From CAWGMT01 sp963823675 (GTDB taxonomy: Bacteria > Planctomycetota > Planctomycetia > Isosphaerales > Isosphaeraceae): a stretch of DNA of 64,000 bases. Positions 55,541 to 64,000 of this stretch are shown in pieces (the stretch's first letter is position 1; each line of letters starts with the position of its first letter). Under the pieces are notes generated by a model. The model saw nothing but the letters and a program-made list of their open reading frames with translations, did no database searches and was not told the origin of the DNA. The stretch is from NCBI GenBank assembly GCA_963823675.1, contig CAWGMT010000013.1, positions 744,001 through 808,000 on the forward strand, read 5' to 3'. Made by a program: the position numbers and the translations under genes.

Positions 55541-55966
55541 ATGGACTTCGTGCTGCCCGATCGCCACATCGTCGGACCTACTGGCCAACTCCTCGTCCCG
55601 GAAATCGACGAGATCACCCCACGGCTGTTTATGCTCGCGGAGGGAGAATGCGGAGCAGAAGGCGTCGCTAAGGCCGCCGCCAAGTACGGCTATTCAAGAC
55701 AACGGTATTATCAATTGCTTAAACGATTTCAGAAGGAGGGGGCCCTCGCCCTCCAGTCTCAAAAACGCGGACCCAAAACCAACTACGTCCGCACCGATGA
55801 ACTCGAACGCCAGGTCATTCGCCACCGCTTCCTCGATCCCGACGCCACCGTCGAGGTCATCGCCCAGAAGCTGCGCCAGACTGGCTTCATCGTCAGCACC
55901 CGCAGCGTGGAACGCGTCGTGGAGAAGTATGGCCTTCAAAAAAAAACTCTATCGCTACCGCCCTGA
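55541..55966 (+). CDS. Insertion-sequence helix-turn-helix protein (5' frame of transposase)
   Basis: 141 residues from ATG 55541 (MDFVLPDRHIVGP). AAAKYGYSRQRYYQLLKRFQ is a helix-turn-helix, and STRSVERVVEKYGLQKK a second, as in HTH_29/winged transposase starts. It ends 27 bases after a run of nine A (55938-55946). The transposase body continues in the next frame past that run, so this is probably the upstream part of one transposase. Confidence 0.75.
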   Translation: MDFVLPDRHIVGPTGQLLVPEIDEITPRLFMLAEGECGAEGVAKAAAKYGYSRQRYYQLLKRFQKEGALALQSQKRGPKTNYVRTDELERQVIRHRFLDPDATVEVIAQKLRQTGFIVSTRSVERVVEKYGLQKKTLSLPP

Positions 55967-57348
55967 CGCCCAGCCACCTGTGGAGGCGCAGACCACCAAG
56001 ACGCGGACGACCCCCGTTCCCTGCGACCCCCGGAGCATCGAACGGGGCGTGCGCCAGCTTCTCGCCGACAAGGCCATGGGAAACCTGGCTGGCGTCTGGC
56101 TGCTGGCCCCCGAATTGCTCCGGTTGGGTGCCTGGGATCTGGTCTGCTCTTGGACCACCCAACGGCCTGATCGTGTCGAGCCGCGCCTGGCGTTGCAACT
56201 GATCCACGAAGCGGCTCTGTGCACAACGGGCTTGCGGCACCGCCGCACCGTGAACCAACACATCTTCGAGTTGGCCAACGGCCTACCCTTCCTCGCCACC
56301 GACATGGCCGTGCACGAGCTTCTCGGGGCTCGAACCGTGGTCGACAGTCAACGCCTCCAAGTCGCCTTGGGCAAGATCCGCCGAACCTCGGGCGATTTCC
56401 AAGCCCGGCTGCTGGCCATCGATCCGCATCGCGTGCGCAGCTTCAGCAAGCGGCACATGCGCCGCCACCGCGACAACCAGGCCGAACGCCCCACCAAGGT
56501 CGCCCCAACCTTCTTCGTGCTCGACGCCGACACGCACCAACCGGTTTGCTTCACCACCGCCACGTCCTCCCGCACTGCGACCACGGCGGCGGAGGAATTA
56601 CTCGAATTGGCGGCCCGCATCCTCGACACCCAGCCCGGACAGACCCTCGTCCTGGTCGATGCGGAGCACTTCACCGTCGAACTGCTGGACAAGGTCAAGA
56701 GCGAGACCAACTTCGACCTGCTGGTGCCGATGTCCGATCAACGTAGCCGGCGCGAAACTGCAGGCGCTGCCACCGGAAACATTCCAACCCCGTTGGGCAG
56801 GTTATGCCACGGCGAAGATGGCCTACACCCCCCGGGACAGCCAAGCCGGACCGTTTTCCCAATATGTCCAGCGGCTGGGAGAACGGCCCGAAGAGTACCG
56901 CTTCAAGGCATTCCTCTCGACCCGAGACGGCGACGAGGTGGAGGGCTTGACTCTGGACTTTCCCATGCGCTGGCACGTGGAGGAGTTCTTCAACGCCCAT
57001 CAGGCGTTGGGCTGGGACCGAGCCGGGACATGCAATCTGAACATCAGGTACGGGCAGGCGTCGATGGCCTTGGTCGCTCAAGCAGCGACCGATCGGTTGC
57101 GTAAGCACCTGGGCCCAACAGCAGCGAGCTGGGATGCGGGGCACCTGTCCACGGCTTTCTTCGCTGGGCTCGAAGGAGACGTGCGGGTCGTCGAGGGAGA
57201 TACCATCTTGGTAACGTACTACAATGCTCCGACCGACAACAACCTACGCCAAGTGTACCAGGACCTGCCCGCGAGGCTCCGAGCCGAGGGTGTCGACCCG
57301 CGTATCCCATGGCTGTATGGATTTAAACTCGACTTTTGCTTCCGCTGA
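55938..57348 (+). pseudogene. Insertion-sequence DDE transposase, frame-broken
   Basis: After the A9 run the frame reads KKKLYRYRPDAQP and carries on with VPTFFVLDADTHQPV-type and LVLVDAEHFTVELLDKV segments, holding two candidate catalytic aspartates. Near 56735-56750 the frame changes again (AKLQALPPETFQPRWAGYAT) and continues to WHVEEFFNAHQALGWD with the candidate catalytic Glu, ending at 57348. Two frame changes in one gene may be a mix of slippage and assembly error, or true decay. Confidence 0.7.
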
Positions 57349-57492
57349 TGTCAAATTAACCAGCCCCAAAAAATCGCTGTTAGCAAGGGGGGGAAAAGGC
57401 GCGCAACGAAACTGGAGCGAACGGGAAATGGCCGCGAGCCCAAGTTCTCTACGCCCCAGCCTGACCGAAGGGAGCCCAAGCCCCGCGACCGT

Positions 57493-59109
57493 CTACGGCA
57501 GGATCCGTTGGCCCAGTACCGTGTTCAAGGACAGCATGCTCCGGCGATGGCGAACGGCCGAATCGAGATAGGCCTTGGCGGTCTCGTTGTACTTGCGCTG
57601 GGCGTCGAGAAAAGCAATCTTGGTCGCTTCGCCTTCCTCGAATAGGTGCAGCCGATCCCGGTAGGCTTGCTGCAAAGGGGGCAAAACCTGGCTGCGCAGG
57701 GTCTGCACGATCCGGCCGCTGACGACGTACTCGCTCAGTGCCTGCTGGACCTCGGTCTGGACCTTACGCTCGAGCGAGACAAGCTGATACTGCGACTGAT
57801 GGACATTGATCCGTGCGCGCTCGATGTTCCCCTGGTTACGGTTGAAGACCGGCATTGGAACCGTAAGGCCCACCGCCCAAGAGGTTGCGCTCTCCGTGCG
57901 GTAAGGCGCGTTGTTCTGAAACGTGTAGGGCTGATACAGCAGGTAGGCGTCCGAAAATCGATTGGCAAGCTGAAGCCGCACATTGGCCTGCGCAGCCTCG
58001 ATACCAAGCCGGAACGCCGCGACGTCGGGCCGGCACGAAAGTGCAATCTGCCACAGCTCTTCCCGCGGCGGCGGCGGCGGCGCGAGGTCGCCGATCGTTC
58101 CCCGGACTTCGATCTGCTCGGCTTGCTCGGGTGCCAGGAACAAGAGCTCTCCCAGAACGCGCTTCCTTTGACGGAGGTTTTCCTCGGCATCGAGCAAGCC
58201 AACCTCCGCCATCTCGCGGTCGGACCGCGCCTGATCGACGTCGGCACGAGTCGCGCTGCCTCGCTTGTTAAGTTCCAGGTTAATTCTCAGATATTCATCT
58301 AGCCCGCGCACGCTCGTTTTCACATAACGCACAACCTCGCGCACCGCCAGCACGTCAACATAGGCGTTGTAAAGATTCTGAATCGCCAGGCGGACCTCGT
58401 CCTGATACTGGGCCTCCATCACCTGAAGCGCACGGGTCGCATAGGTCGTTCTCGCCTGCCGCTTGTGGGAAAAGTCGATGGGTTGTGAGATATTGACATC
58501 GTACTGCGTTGGCCCTCCGGGCCGCCGGATCGAGTCGCTCCCGTAGGGAACGAGCTGGCTGTCGGCATAGAAGATCGGGTTGGCGCGCAGGCTGGCCGTC
58601 AACACATCGGCACGACCCTGCGGGATCTCCATATACTTGGCTTTCAGGTCGAGGTTCCGATGCAGTAAAAGTTCTATGGCCTGGTCAAGCGTCAGGCCAT
58701 CGGCGGGTCCCTCATCAGCTTCTTGTTTGGGTAGCTCCAGGGTCCCATAGAATGGCGGGCGAGGCACTGGAATCGGTTGCGGGGCGGTCACTCCCCGGCT
58801 GACAGGCGGCCCCTGGTAGACGCCTCCGGGGGTGGTGACGGCCGTCGGAACCCTCGGCATCGACGTGCCGATCCGGCCAAGCAGCATGTCGTCTCGCCCG
58901 GGCTGCATCCCCCGAACGCCACGCCCCGAGCCCGGCATCGGTCCCAGGAGCGACTCCATCGAGCCCGGTCTCGAATTCGCGTTCGCCGCTCCCGCGACGA
59001 CCGCCTGCTGCTCGATCGTCGGAGCCTGAGCGCATGCCGAGCGCGATAGCCCGATCGCCAGCCAGAGTAACGCCCAGCAGATCCCCCATCTCTCACTGCG
59101 GCTCGCCAT
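57493..59109 (-). CDS. TolC-family outer membrane efflux protein
   Basis: About 538 residues. I choose ATG 59107-59109, which gives a classical signal peptide (WGICWALLWLAIGLSRSACA) with AGGAGG ten bases ahead; ATG 59163 is an alternative. A linker rich in G, P and T (residues about 30-125) is followed by the two tandem TolC repeats: LTLDQAIELLLHRNLDLKAK, NISQPIDFSHKRQART, long coiled coils, then VPMPVFNRNQGNIERARIN and LYEEGEATKIAFLDAQ-type. It forms a trimeric outer-membrane channel. No membrane fusion protein or pump gene is beside it. Confidence 0.86.
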   Translation of the reverse strand: MASRSERWGICWALLWLAIGLSRSACAQAPTIEQQAVVAGAANANSRPGSMESLLGPMPGSGRGVRGMQPGRDDMLLGRIGTSMPRVPTAVTTPGGVYQGPPVSRGVTAPQPIPVPRPPFYGTLELPKQEADEGPADGLTLDQAIELLLHRNLDLKAKYMEIPQGRADVLTASLRANPIFYADSQLVPYGSDSIRRPGGPTQYDVNISQPIDFSHKRQARTTYATRALQVMEAQYQDEVRLAIQNLYNAYVDVLAVREVVRYVKTSVRGLDEYLRINLELNKRGSATRADVDQARSDREMAEVGLLDAEENLRQRKRVLGELLFLAPEQAEQIEVRGTIGDLAPPPPPREELWQIALSCRPDVAAFRLGIEAAQANVRLQLANRFSDAYLLYQPYTFQNNAPYRTESATSWAVGLTVPMPVFNRNQGNIERARINVHQSQYQLVSLERKVQTEVQQALSEYVVSGRIVQTLRSQVLPPLQQAYRDRLHLFEEGEATKIAFLDAQRKYNETAKAYLDSAVRHRRSMLSLNTVLGQRILP

Positions 59110-59404
59110 CGCTCGCCGACCCTCCTCGACCCAGCGCCAACGCAACAACCGCCTTGTATTCATCCGTCCCCATCCACTCGGGGCGATTCGCTGCGCGCGA
59201 GATTGCTCTTTCTCACGATTTTATCGGCTTGACGCAGAAGCCGAGTTAAACCGAACTTGCTGATGCTTCTCGTCTTCGCTATATCCCCTACAACCGGAAC
59301 AACCCACAGAGTCTTCTTGCTTCGATCTGTCGCAGCCCGTTTATCCGCGGTAGGATGTCGCTTTCGGGAGCACACAAGGGGCCAAGTGCGGGGGTGAGAC
59401 GACA

Positions 59405-60715
59405 ATGATCACCGTCGGTCGAGGAACATCGGCAACCTGTACAGGGGTTACGCGCCGCGATTTCCTCCGGGTGGGAGGGCTCGGGCTCGGCTCGTTGGGA
59501 TTCACCCAGGCCGAATTGCCGGCCGCGCTGAACCCGGCCTCAAGCGCCGAGCGTTCCGTGATTCTGCTTTTGCTGGTTGGCGGGCCCAGTCAATTGGAGA
59601 CCTGGGACCCCAAGCCGGGCGCTCCGGCGGCGGTTAGAGGGCCCTTCGGCTCGATCGCGACCCGTTGCCCCAGCGTCCGGATCTGCGAGCACCTGCCTGG
59701 TTTGGCGTCGAGGATGGACCGCCTTGCCCTGGTTCGATCCGTCCATCACGACGCGGCCCCGATTCATGAAACGGGCTTCCAGTTGCTCCAGACGGGCCGG
59801 CTCTGCCAAGGCCGCGAGGAGCCGCCCCACTTCGGCTCCGTGGTCGCCCGGCTCAGGGGAGCGCGCAATGGACAGCCAGCCTCGGCAATAATTCCTGGCC
59901 CGATCGCCAGCACCGGCGTTCCGATTTCGCATGGCCAGTCATCGGGCTGGCTGGGCACGGCCTGCGATCCATTCACACTGAACGCCGGCCCCGGCGCCCC
60001 GGATTTCGATTCGCGCTCGGCTTTTGACAACGCATCGGCATGTCTTTACCGGGCCGCAAGCGGCGGGTCATCGGATGCGATCGCGTCAACCCGTAAATCG
60101 GAGCCGCTCTTGACCCCGACGGCTCGCAATGCCTTTGACCTGGTCGAGGAGAGCAGCCGCACGCGCGAGGCTTACGGACGGTCAACCTTCGGCCAGAGTT
60201 GCCTCCTGGCGCGCCGGCTGGTGGAGGGCGGCGTGCGGGTCGTCACGGTCAACATGTACGCGACCGTCTTCAATCAGGTCACCTGGGACTGCCACGGGTC
60301 TGCGCCTTTCAGCACGCTCGACGACTACGCTCGGGAACTGCTGCCAACCTTCGACCGGGCGTTTTCGGCCCTGATCGACGACCTCGAGGATCGCGGCCGG
60401 CTTGATTCGACGCTGGTCGTCGCGGCCGGCGAATTCGGCCGCACCCCCCGGCTCAACGCCGCGGGCGGCCGCGACCACTGGCCGGGGGTCTGGAGCGTCG
60501 CCCTCGCCGGCGGCGGCGTTCGCGGCGGTCAGGTCATTGGAGCCAGCGACGCCGATGCCGGCGCGCCTGCCGACCGCCCCGTCACGCCCCAGGACTTGCT
60601 GGCGACGATTTACCACAGCCTGGGCATCGATGGGAAGCAGTACCACGCCCGCCCCGATGGTGAATCCTACGCGCTCGTCGAGGATGGAGGACCGATTCGC
60701 GAACTGTTCGCTTGA
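59405..60715 (+). CDS. DUF1501 protein with Tat signal
   Basis: 436 residues. A twin-arginine signal, TRRDFLRVGGLGLGSLGFTQ, is at residues 16-35. The core has LLLLVGGPSQLETWDPKPGA, ALVRSVHHDAAPIHETG, YGRSTFGQSCLLARRLVEGG, TWDCHGSAPFSTLDDY, VVAAGEFGRTPRLNAAGGRDHWP and TPQDLLATIYHSLGID. This is the sulfatase-like DUF1501 family, exported folded and very common in planctomycetes; the substrate is unknown. It normally pairs with a DUF1553/1549 cytochrome-like protein, which is not adjacent. Confidence 0.9.
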   Translation: MITVGRGTSATCTGVTRRDFLRVGGLGLGSLGFTQAELPAALNPASSAERSVILLLLVGGPSQLETWDPKPGAPAAVRGPFGSIATRCPSVRICEHLPGLASRMDRLALVRSVHHDAAPIHETGFQLLQTGRLCQGREEPPHFGSVVARLRGARNGQPASAIIPGPIASTGVPISHGQSSGWLGTACDPFTLNAGPGAPDFDSRSAFDNASACLYRAASGGSSDAIASTRKSEPLLTPTARNAFDLVEESSRTREAYGRSTFGQSCLLARRLVEGGVRVVTVNMYATVFNQVTWDCHGSAPFSTLDDYARELLPTFDRAFSALIDDLEDRGRLDSTLVVAAGEFGRTPRLNAAGGRDHWPGVWSVALAGGGVRGGQVIGASDADAGAPADRPVTPQDLLATIYHSLGIDGKQYHARPDGESYALVEDGGPIRELFA

Positions 60716-60857
60716 CACGGTGGAAGCTGGCGAGGTGTCTGATTACAAATCGAGGGACCCAGTTCTTTCCACTTGGATACACCATCGTAGACTCTTTCCC
60801 AGCCTTGCCCGGAGCTGCTCCGCGGCAATGGCTTTGAGGTAGCGCACCGGGGTAACC

Positions 60858-61494
60858 ATGCAAGAGAACCTTTTGCGCTTTATCGAACACGCGCGGCAGA
60901 AAGGGATGGACCACGCGACCACCTTCCTGCTCTTGCGGTCCACCGGCTGGAGGGAAAGGGAAATCGCCGAAGCCTTCGCCGCCCGCGAGCTGACGATGCC
61001 CATCCCGGAGCGAGCGGGCGCTGGCTCTGCAAGAGACGCTTTCTTTCACCTGTTGGCGTTCACGGCGCTTTACGCCTGGGCCATCAGCCTGATTTTTTTT
61101 GTTCTTCACTTACATTGAGTTCGCATTTCCCGATCCGGCGACGCGGACACGGACCTATGCCCTCGAAGCGGCCCTGTCGAGCATTCGTGCGTCGCTGGCG
61201 ACACTCATCGTGTCTTATCCGCTCTTCTTGCTAGTCTGGTCGTTTCTGTTGCGCGAAGTCCGCATGTCTCCGGAAAAGGCAACGAGTGGTGTGCGGCGAT
61301 GGTTATCGTTCTTGTCGCTGTTCGTCGGCGCCGTGACGATCCTGACGGATGTGATCGTCGTCGTCTACTACCTCGTGGAAGGGGACCTGACGGTTCGTTT
61401 TCTGCTCAAGGTAGTCGTTCTGTTGGTCATTGCCGGAGCGTTGTCAACCTATCTCGCGATGGTATTGCGCTCTGAAGCGGAGGCCAGGAAATGA
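60858..61494 (+). CDS. DUF5671-like multi-pass membrane protein, with one frame change
   Basis: The start ATG 60858 begins MQENLLRFIEHARQKGMDHA, a short helical domain (WREREIAEAFAARE), then a membrane segment. A run of eight T at 61093-61100 breaks the frame. With seven T it reads AISLIFLFFTYIEFAFPDP and continues through four segments (LSSIRASLATLIVSYPLFLL, LFVGAVTILTDVIVVVYYLV) to 61494, about 211 residues. The full length of 637 bases has one base too many, matching one extra T. The function is unknown. It overlaps the next gene by four bases. Confidence 0.75.
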
Positions 61495-61934
61495 CGCTCA
61501 GAGTCCACGCTGCGTTCGCAGTTGTCGTGTCGATCGTCGTCGCCTTCGCCGTTGCATGGGGGTTTTTGCTGGTCGGCTCGCCGGCACTTCGGCGGCTCGA
61601 GCAGTTTGACAAGCAACGTTTGGCGGATCTACAGACGATCGCCTGGGAGATTCAGTCGATGGTCGAGAATAAGAATAAAAAGGGGACCCTCAAGGAGCCG
61701 CTCCCCAAGACGCTCGAAGAGGCGGCTGAGCGGGCGCGAGACCGAAGAGTGAATCCACGCGACCCCGAAACCAACCAGCCGTACCGTTATCGCGTCAAGA
61801 ACGAAACAACCTACGAGCTGTGTGCCACCTTCGCGCGGCCACGCGAGTCGGACGCGGGCGTCTTTTGGAACCACCCCGCCGGCACGCATTGTTTCACGAT
61901 CAAAGTTCTCGATCCGCCACCGTCGTTTCACTAA
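61491..61934 (+). CDS. Hypothetical membrane-anchored protein, partner of DUF5671 gene
   Basis: 147 residues. One N-terminal segment (AAFAVVVSIVVAFAVAWGFL) is followed by a helical, charged region with a short K-rich run and then NPRDPETNQPYRYRVKNETT and a C-terminal WNHPAGTHCFTIKVL. The ATG overlaps the preceding stop (ATGA, 61491-61494), so the two are translationally coupled. I know similar proteins follow DUF5671 genes but not their role. Confidence 0.65.
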   Translation: MTLRVHAAFAVVVSIVVAFAVAWGFLLVGSPALRRLEQFDKQRLADLQTIAWEIQSMVENKNKKGTLKEPLPKTLEEAAERARDRRVNPRDPETNQPYRYRVKNETTYELCATFARPRESDAGVFWNHPAGTHCFTIKVLDPPPSFH

Positions 61935-62092
61935 GCCGTCGGTGGACGATTCGCCTGAAGTTCGGCGGCGTGATGGTCTCAATCCACCCGTCACACAATG
62001 TTCCTGAAGATACTACGGCGCACGAGCGGCTGGACGGTGCCCTGCACGAGTACAACCGACCCGTCGCAGGCGTGTGAGGGGGACAAGGCACC

Positions 62093-62667
62093 GTGAACCC
62101 TGACTCTCGGCTCGCACCGGCTAGACTTAGCAAGCTGGTGGCACTTTGCATATTGCTCGCGTGCACGTGCTCGAACGCCCTTTCGGCGTCGCCGCCCGAT
62201 GCCGCGGTTTTCCTTCGCGCCAACCAGGTCGGCTACTCAGCCAAAGACATGAAAGTCGCGATTGCGTTCTCCGAGTCACCGCTCCCCGCCAAGTTCGCCG
62301 TGGTCGCAGCCGATACCGGCGCATCGGTTTTCGAGGGCGAGACCGTATCGCTCCCCGGTGAACGGTGGGGGAAGTTCGACCAGTATGGAGAGCTTGACTT
62401 CACAGGGGTAACTCGGCCGGGCCGCTACGTGCTGCGGATGGGTGAGGCGAGATCGTTGCCCTTTGCCATCGGCGAGCTCGTGCTGGCGGGCTTGCCGGAC
62501 CATTTTCTGGATTTCATGCGTCAACAGCGGTGTGGCTACAACCCATGGCTGGGCGTGAAGTGCCACCAGCTCGACGGCCGGACCGCCTTCGGTCCACTTC
62601 CCGACGGAACGGAGATCGACGCCCGTGGCGGCTGGCACGACGCGGGCGACTTGTTGAAGTACCAGCT
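62093..62667 (+). pseudogene. GH9 cellulase-like gene, 5' part (cut by IS)
   Basis: Starts GTG 62093 with AAGG ahead. A signal peptide (LVALCILLACTCSNALSA) precedes the immunoglobulin-like CelD N-terminal domain (RANQVGYSAKDMKVAIAFSE, GVTRPGRYVLRMGEA). The entry of the GH9 barrel follows, with GGWHDAGDLLKYQL holding the catalytic Asp region. The frame then meets the insertion sequence at 62668 and stops within a few codons. The other half resumes after 63686. The intact enzyme would be a secreted endoglucanase. The present gene cannot make it. Confidence 0.85.
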
Positions 62668-63686
62668 GGGCCTGTAAGAAATATTGTGTCAACGTAGGGA
62701 ATCGGGTATTCCTTCCTATCCTCTTTTCCTTACGGAGATTGTCGCATGGATGCGATTTTGACAGAAAAGGCCGAACGGCTCGCGAAAGAGGTCGCGACAC
62801 AGGCAAGGACGCTGGATGACCTCAACGGCCTCATCAAGCTGATGATGAAATCCGCGCTGGAACGCATGCTCGACACCGAAATGGATGTGCATCTCGGACG
62901 TAAGAAGCTGCCTGGGCTGACTGCCGACTCTCCGGCTGAGGTGCCGGCGAACTGTGCTGCCGAGGCGCCTCCGAAGAAGGGGGCAAAGAATCGTCGCAAT
63001 GGACATTCACACAAAACGGTACAGGGCGATCTTGGCGAAATCAGGGTCACGACGCCGCGCGATCGCGATGGCACCTTCGAGCCACAATTGATCCCCAAAC
63101 ATCGCCGTCGCTTGACCGGTTTCGACGAGAAGATTCTTGCTCTCTACGCCAAGGGTATGACCACTTGGGACATTCAGCAGATTGTGAAAGAACTCTATGA
63201 TGTTGATGTTTCACCGACGCTGGTCTCAGAGATTACCACTGACCTCGACGCGCAAGTGACAGCGTGGCGCACCCGGCAGCTCGACGCCGTTCTGGCCAAT
63301 CGTCTATTTCGACGGCATCGGGCGACAAATATCCGACCATCGTCAAGCAGTGGCGTTTGAAGTGGCCGGACATCGCGGCCATGTTCGAGTTCCCGCCTGC
63401 GATCCGCAAGGCGATCTACACGACCAACGCCATCGAGTCGGTCAACAGCGTGATTCGCAAGTTCACGCGGAACCGCAAGCAATACCCCAACGAGGAGTCA
63501 GCGCTGAAGCTCGTGTACTTGGCCATCCACGAAGCGCCGAAGAAGTGGACCATGCCGATCCCGAAGTGGAGAGAAGCGCTGAACCACTTCGCCATCATGT
63601 TCGAGGACCGACTGCCGACCCCAGCTCGCACTTGACCCTGCAAGTTCCGTACCCAACTGTGTTGACACAAAAAGATTTACAAGCCC
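62668..63686 (+). mobile_element. IS256-family element, internally deleted, 1,019 bp
   Basis: The ends are GGGCCTGTAAGAAATATTGT with GTCAAC following on the left, and the reverse complement GGGCTTGTAAATCTTTTTGT with GTCAAC following on the right; about 20 of 26 bases match. The octamer TACCAGCT flanks both sides (62660-62667 and 63687-63694), a perfect duplication of the usual IS256 size. Full-length members are about 1.3 kb; here the middle of the transposase is missing. Confidence 0.88.
62746..63635 (+). pseudogene. IS256-type (Mutator) transposase, deleted and frame-broken
   Basis: The first frame runs 62746-63360 (MDAILTEKAERLAKEVATQA, then RRNGHSHKTVQGDLGEIRVT, GMTTWDIQQIVKELY). It shifts around 63295-63320, where IVYFD is the first catalytic Asp. 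The sequence then jumps directly to GDKYPTIVKQWRLKWP, IRKAIYTTNAIESVNSVIRK and KWTMPIPKWREALNHF in another frame, ending at 63635. Compared with the family, about 110 residues are lost, including the second catalytic Asp. It cannot act alone. Confidence 0.83.
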
Positions 63687-64000
63687 TACCAGCTTACGTC
63701 GGGTAACGCCACGGCCCAGATGCTTCTGGCCTATGCGCTCGGCCGACGGTCCGCGCCGCGGGGTCCGCGCTTCGCCAACTGCGTCGAACGCGCTGGGCGA
63801 TCCCGTTCCCAACGGTGTGCCCGACCTTCTCGATGAAGCTCGCTGGGGCCTCGACTGGATGCTCAAGCTTCACCCTGCGCCCGACCAGCTCTACCACCAG
63901 GTGGCCGACGATCGCGACCATGTCAGCTTCCGCCTGCCGCAAAACGAAATCGCGGACTACGGCTGGGGCAAGGGGGGCGCGCGTGTCGTCTATTTCGCGG
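63687..64000 (+). pseudogene. GH9 cellulase-like gene, 3' part (runs off window)
   Basis: Continues the barrel after the duplicated octamer: YQLTSGNATAQMLLAYALG, then after a further frame change near 63786 NALGDPVPNGVPDLLDEARW, GLDWMLKLHPAPDQLYHQV and NEIADYGWGKGGARVVYFA to the edge of the window. These match the GH9 catalytic domain. The frame change near 63786 could be assembly error or decay after the insertion. Confidence 0.82.

Larger units (their letters stand above)
55049..57379 (+). mobile_element. Insertion sequence, 2.33 kb, with terminal repeats and 6-bp duplication
   Basis: The ends are CAGCGATTTTTTGGGG on the left (55049-55064) and its exact reverse complement on the right (57364-57379); a partly matching GTTAATTT follows each inner side. 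The hexamer TTAGCA flanks both sides (55043-55048 and 57380-57385), a target duplication. It carries a helix-turn-helix frame and a broken DDE transposase frame. The family is unassigned; the DDE layout resembles IS4/IS1634-like elements. Confidence 0.85.

Overview
The window looks like a draft chromosomal segment from a planctomycete, most likely of the Isosphaeraceae / Singulisphaera type. The signs are high GC, a DUF1559 pilin-like protein, a DUF1501 Tat protein, a creatininase, paralogous PilT/PilB ATPases, a surface protein with an early LEGR motif, and several long palindromic intergenic repeats. No rRNA, intact tRNA, CRISPR array or prophage is visible. Many genes are split by single-base frame changes. 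These include the essential ribosomal gene rpsR, so I read most of them as assembly indels rather than biological pseudogenes and annotate those genes as single features.

Layout. 1-4.9 kb: the end of a sulfatase, an antitoxin-like orphan, and a 1.7 kb segment bounded by two copies of a tRNA-Leu 3' end that carries an overlapping gene pair whose second member has a HEPN motif; then a HEAT-like protein and a small membrane protein. 5.1-9.4 kb: a FAD/Fe-S 2-hydroxyacid dehydrogenase and a DUF1559 protein. 9.6-18.6 kb: a complete chemosensory operon on the minus strand, in transcription order SpoIIE-type phosphatase with receiver, STAS protein, CheY-like receiver, CheA, MCP, CheW, CheR, CheB. 18.8-24.9 kb: ferrochelatase and iron alcohol dehydrogenase (minus), then HtrA protease, CPBP protease and a DUF6263-like protein (plus). 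24.9-28.1 kb: a sigma-54 activator with an unusual multi-pass membrane sensor. 28.7-30.9 kb: alpha/beta hydrolase, a truncated glycosidase-like remnant, an HD hydrolase and a small antitoxin-like protein.

31-36.5 kb: histidine genes, with vWA protein-hisS-hisZ-hisG on the minus strand and hisF divergent. 36.6-40.9 kb: pilT, a PilB-like ATPase with its own membrane domain, a CvpA-type protein and a secreted protein. 41.3-49.1 kb: a DUF1570-like metallopeptidase, rpsR, a DUF433 protein, an AAA ATPase, a very large SPFH protein and a CYTH protein. 49.3-54.8 kb: a surface protein, glutamate dehydrogenase, creatininase, a SCO copper chaperone with an added copper-binding domain, and an ArsR regulator.

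54.9-64 kb is the mobile end. A 2.33 kb insertion sequence with 16-bp terminal repeats and a 6-bp target duplication sits inside a palindromic repeat. After a TolC protein, a DUF1501 protein and a two-gene membrane operon, a 1,019-bp internally deleted IS256-type element with an exact 8-bp duplication (TACCAGCT) cuts a GH9 cellulase gene that runs off the window. The candidates I consider most novel are the tRNA-flanked HEPN cassette, the membrane-embedded sigma-54 activator, and a palindromic repeat whose outer stem differs between its two copies yet stays paired in both.
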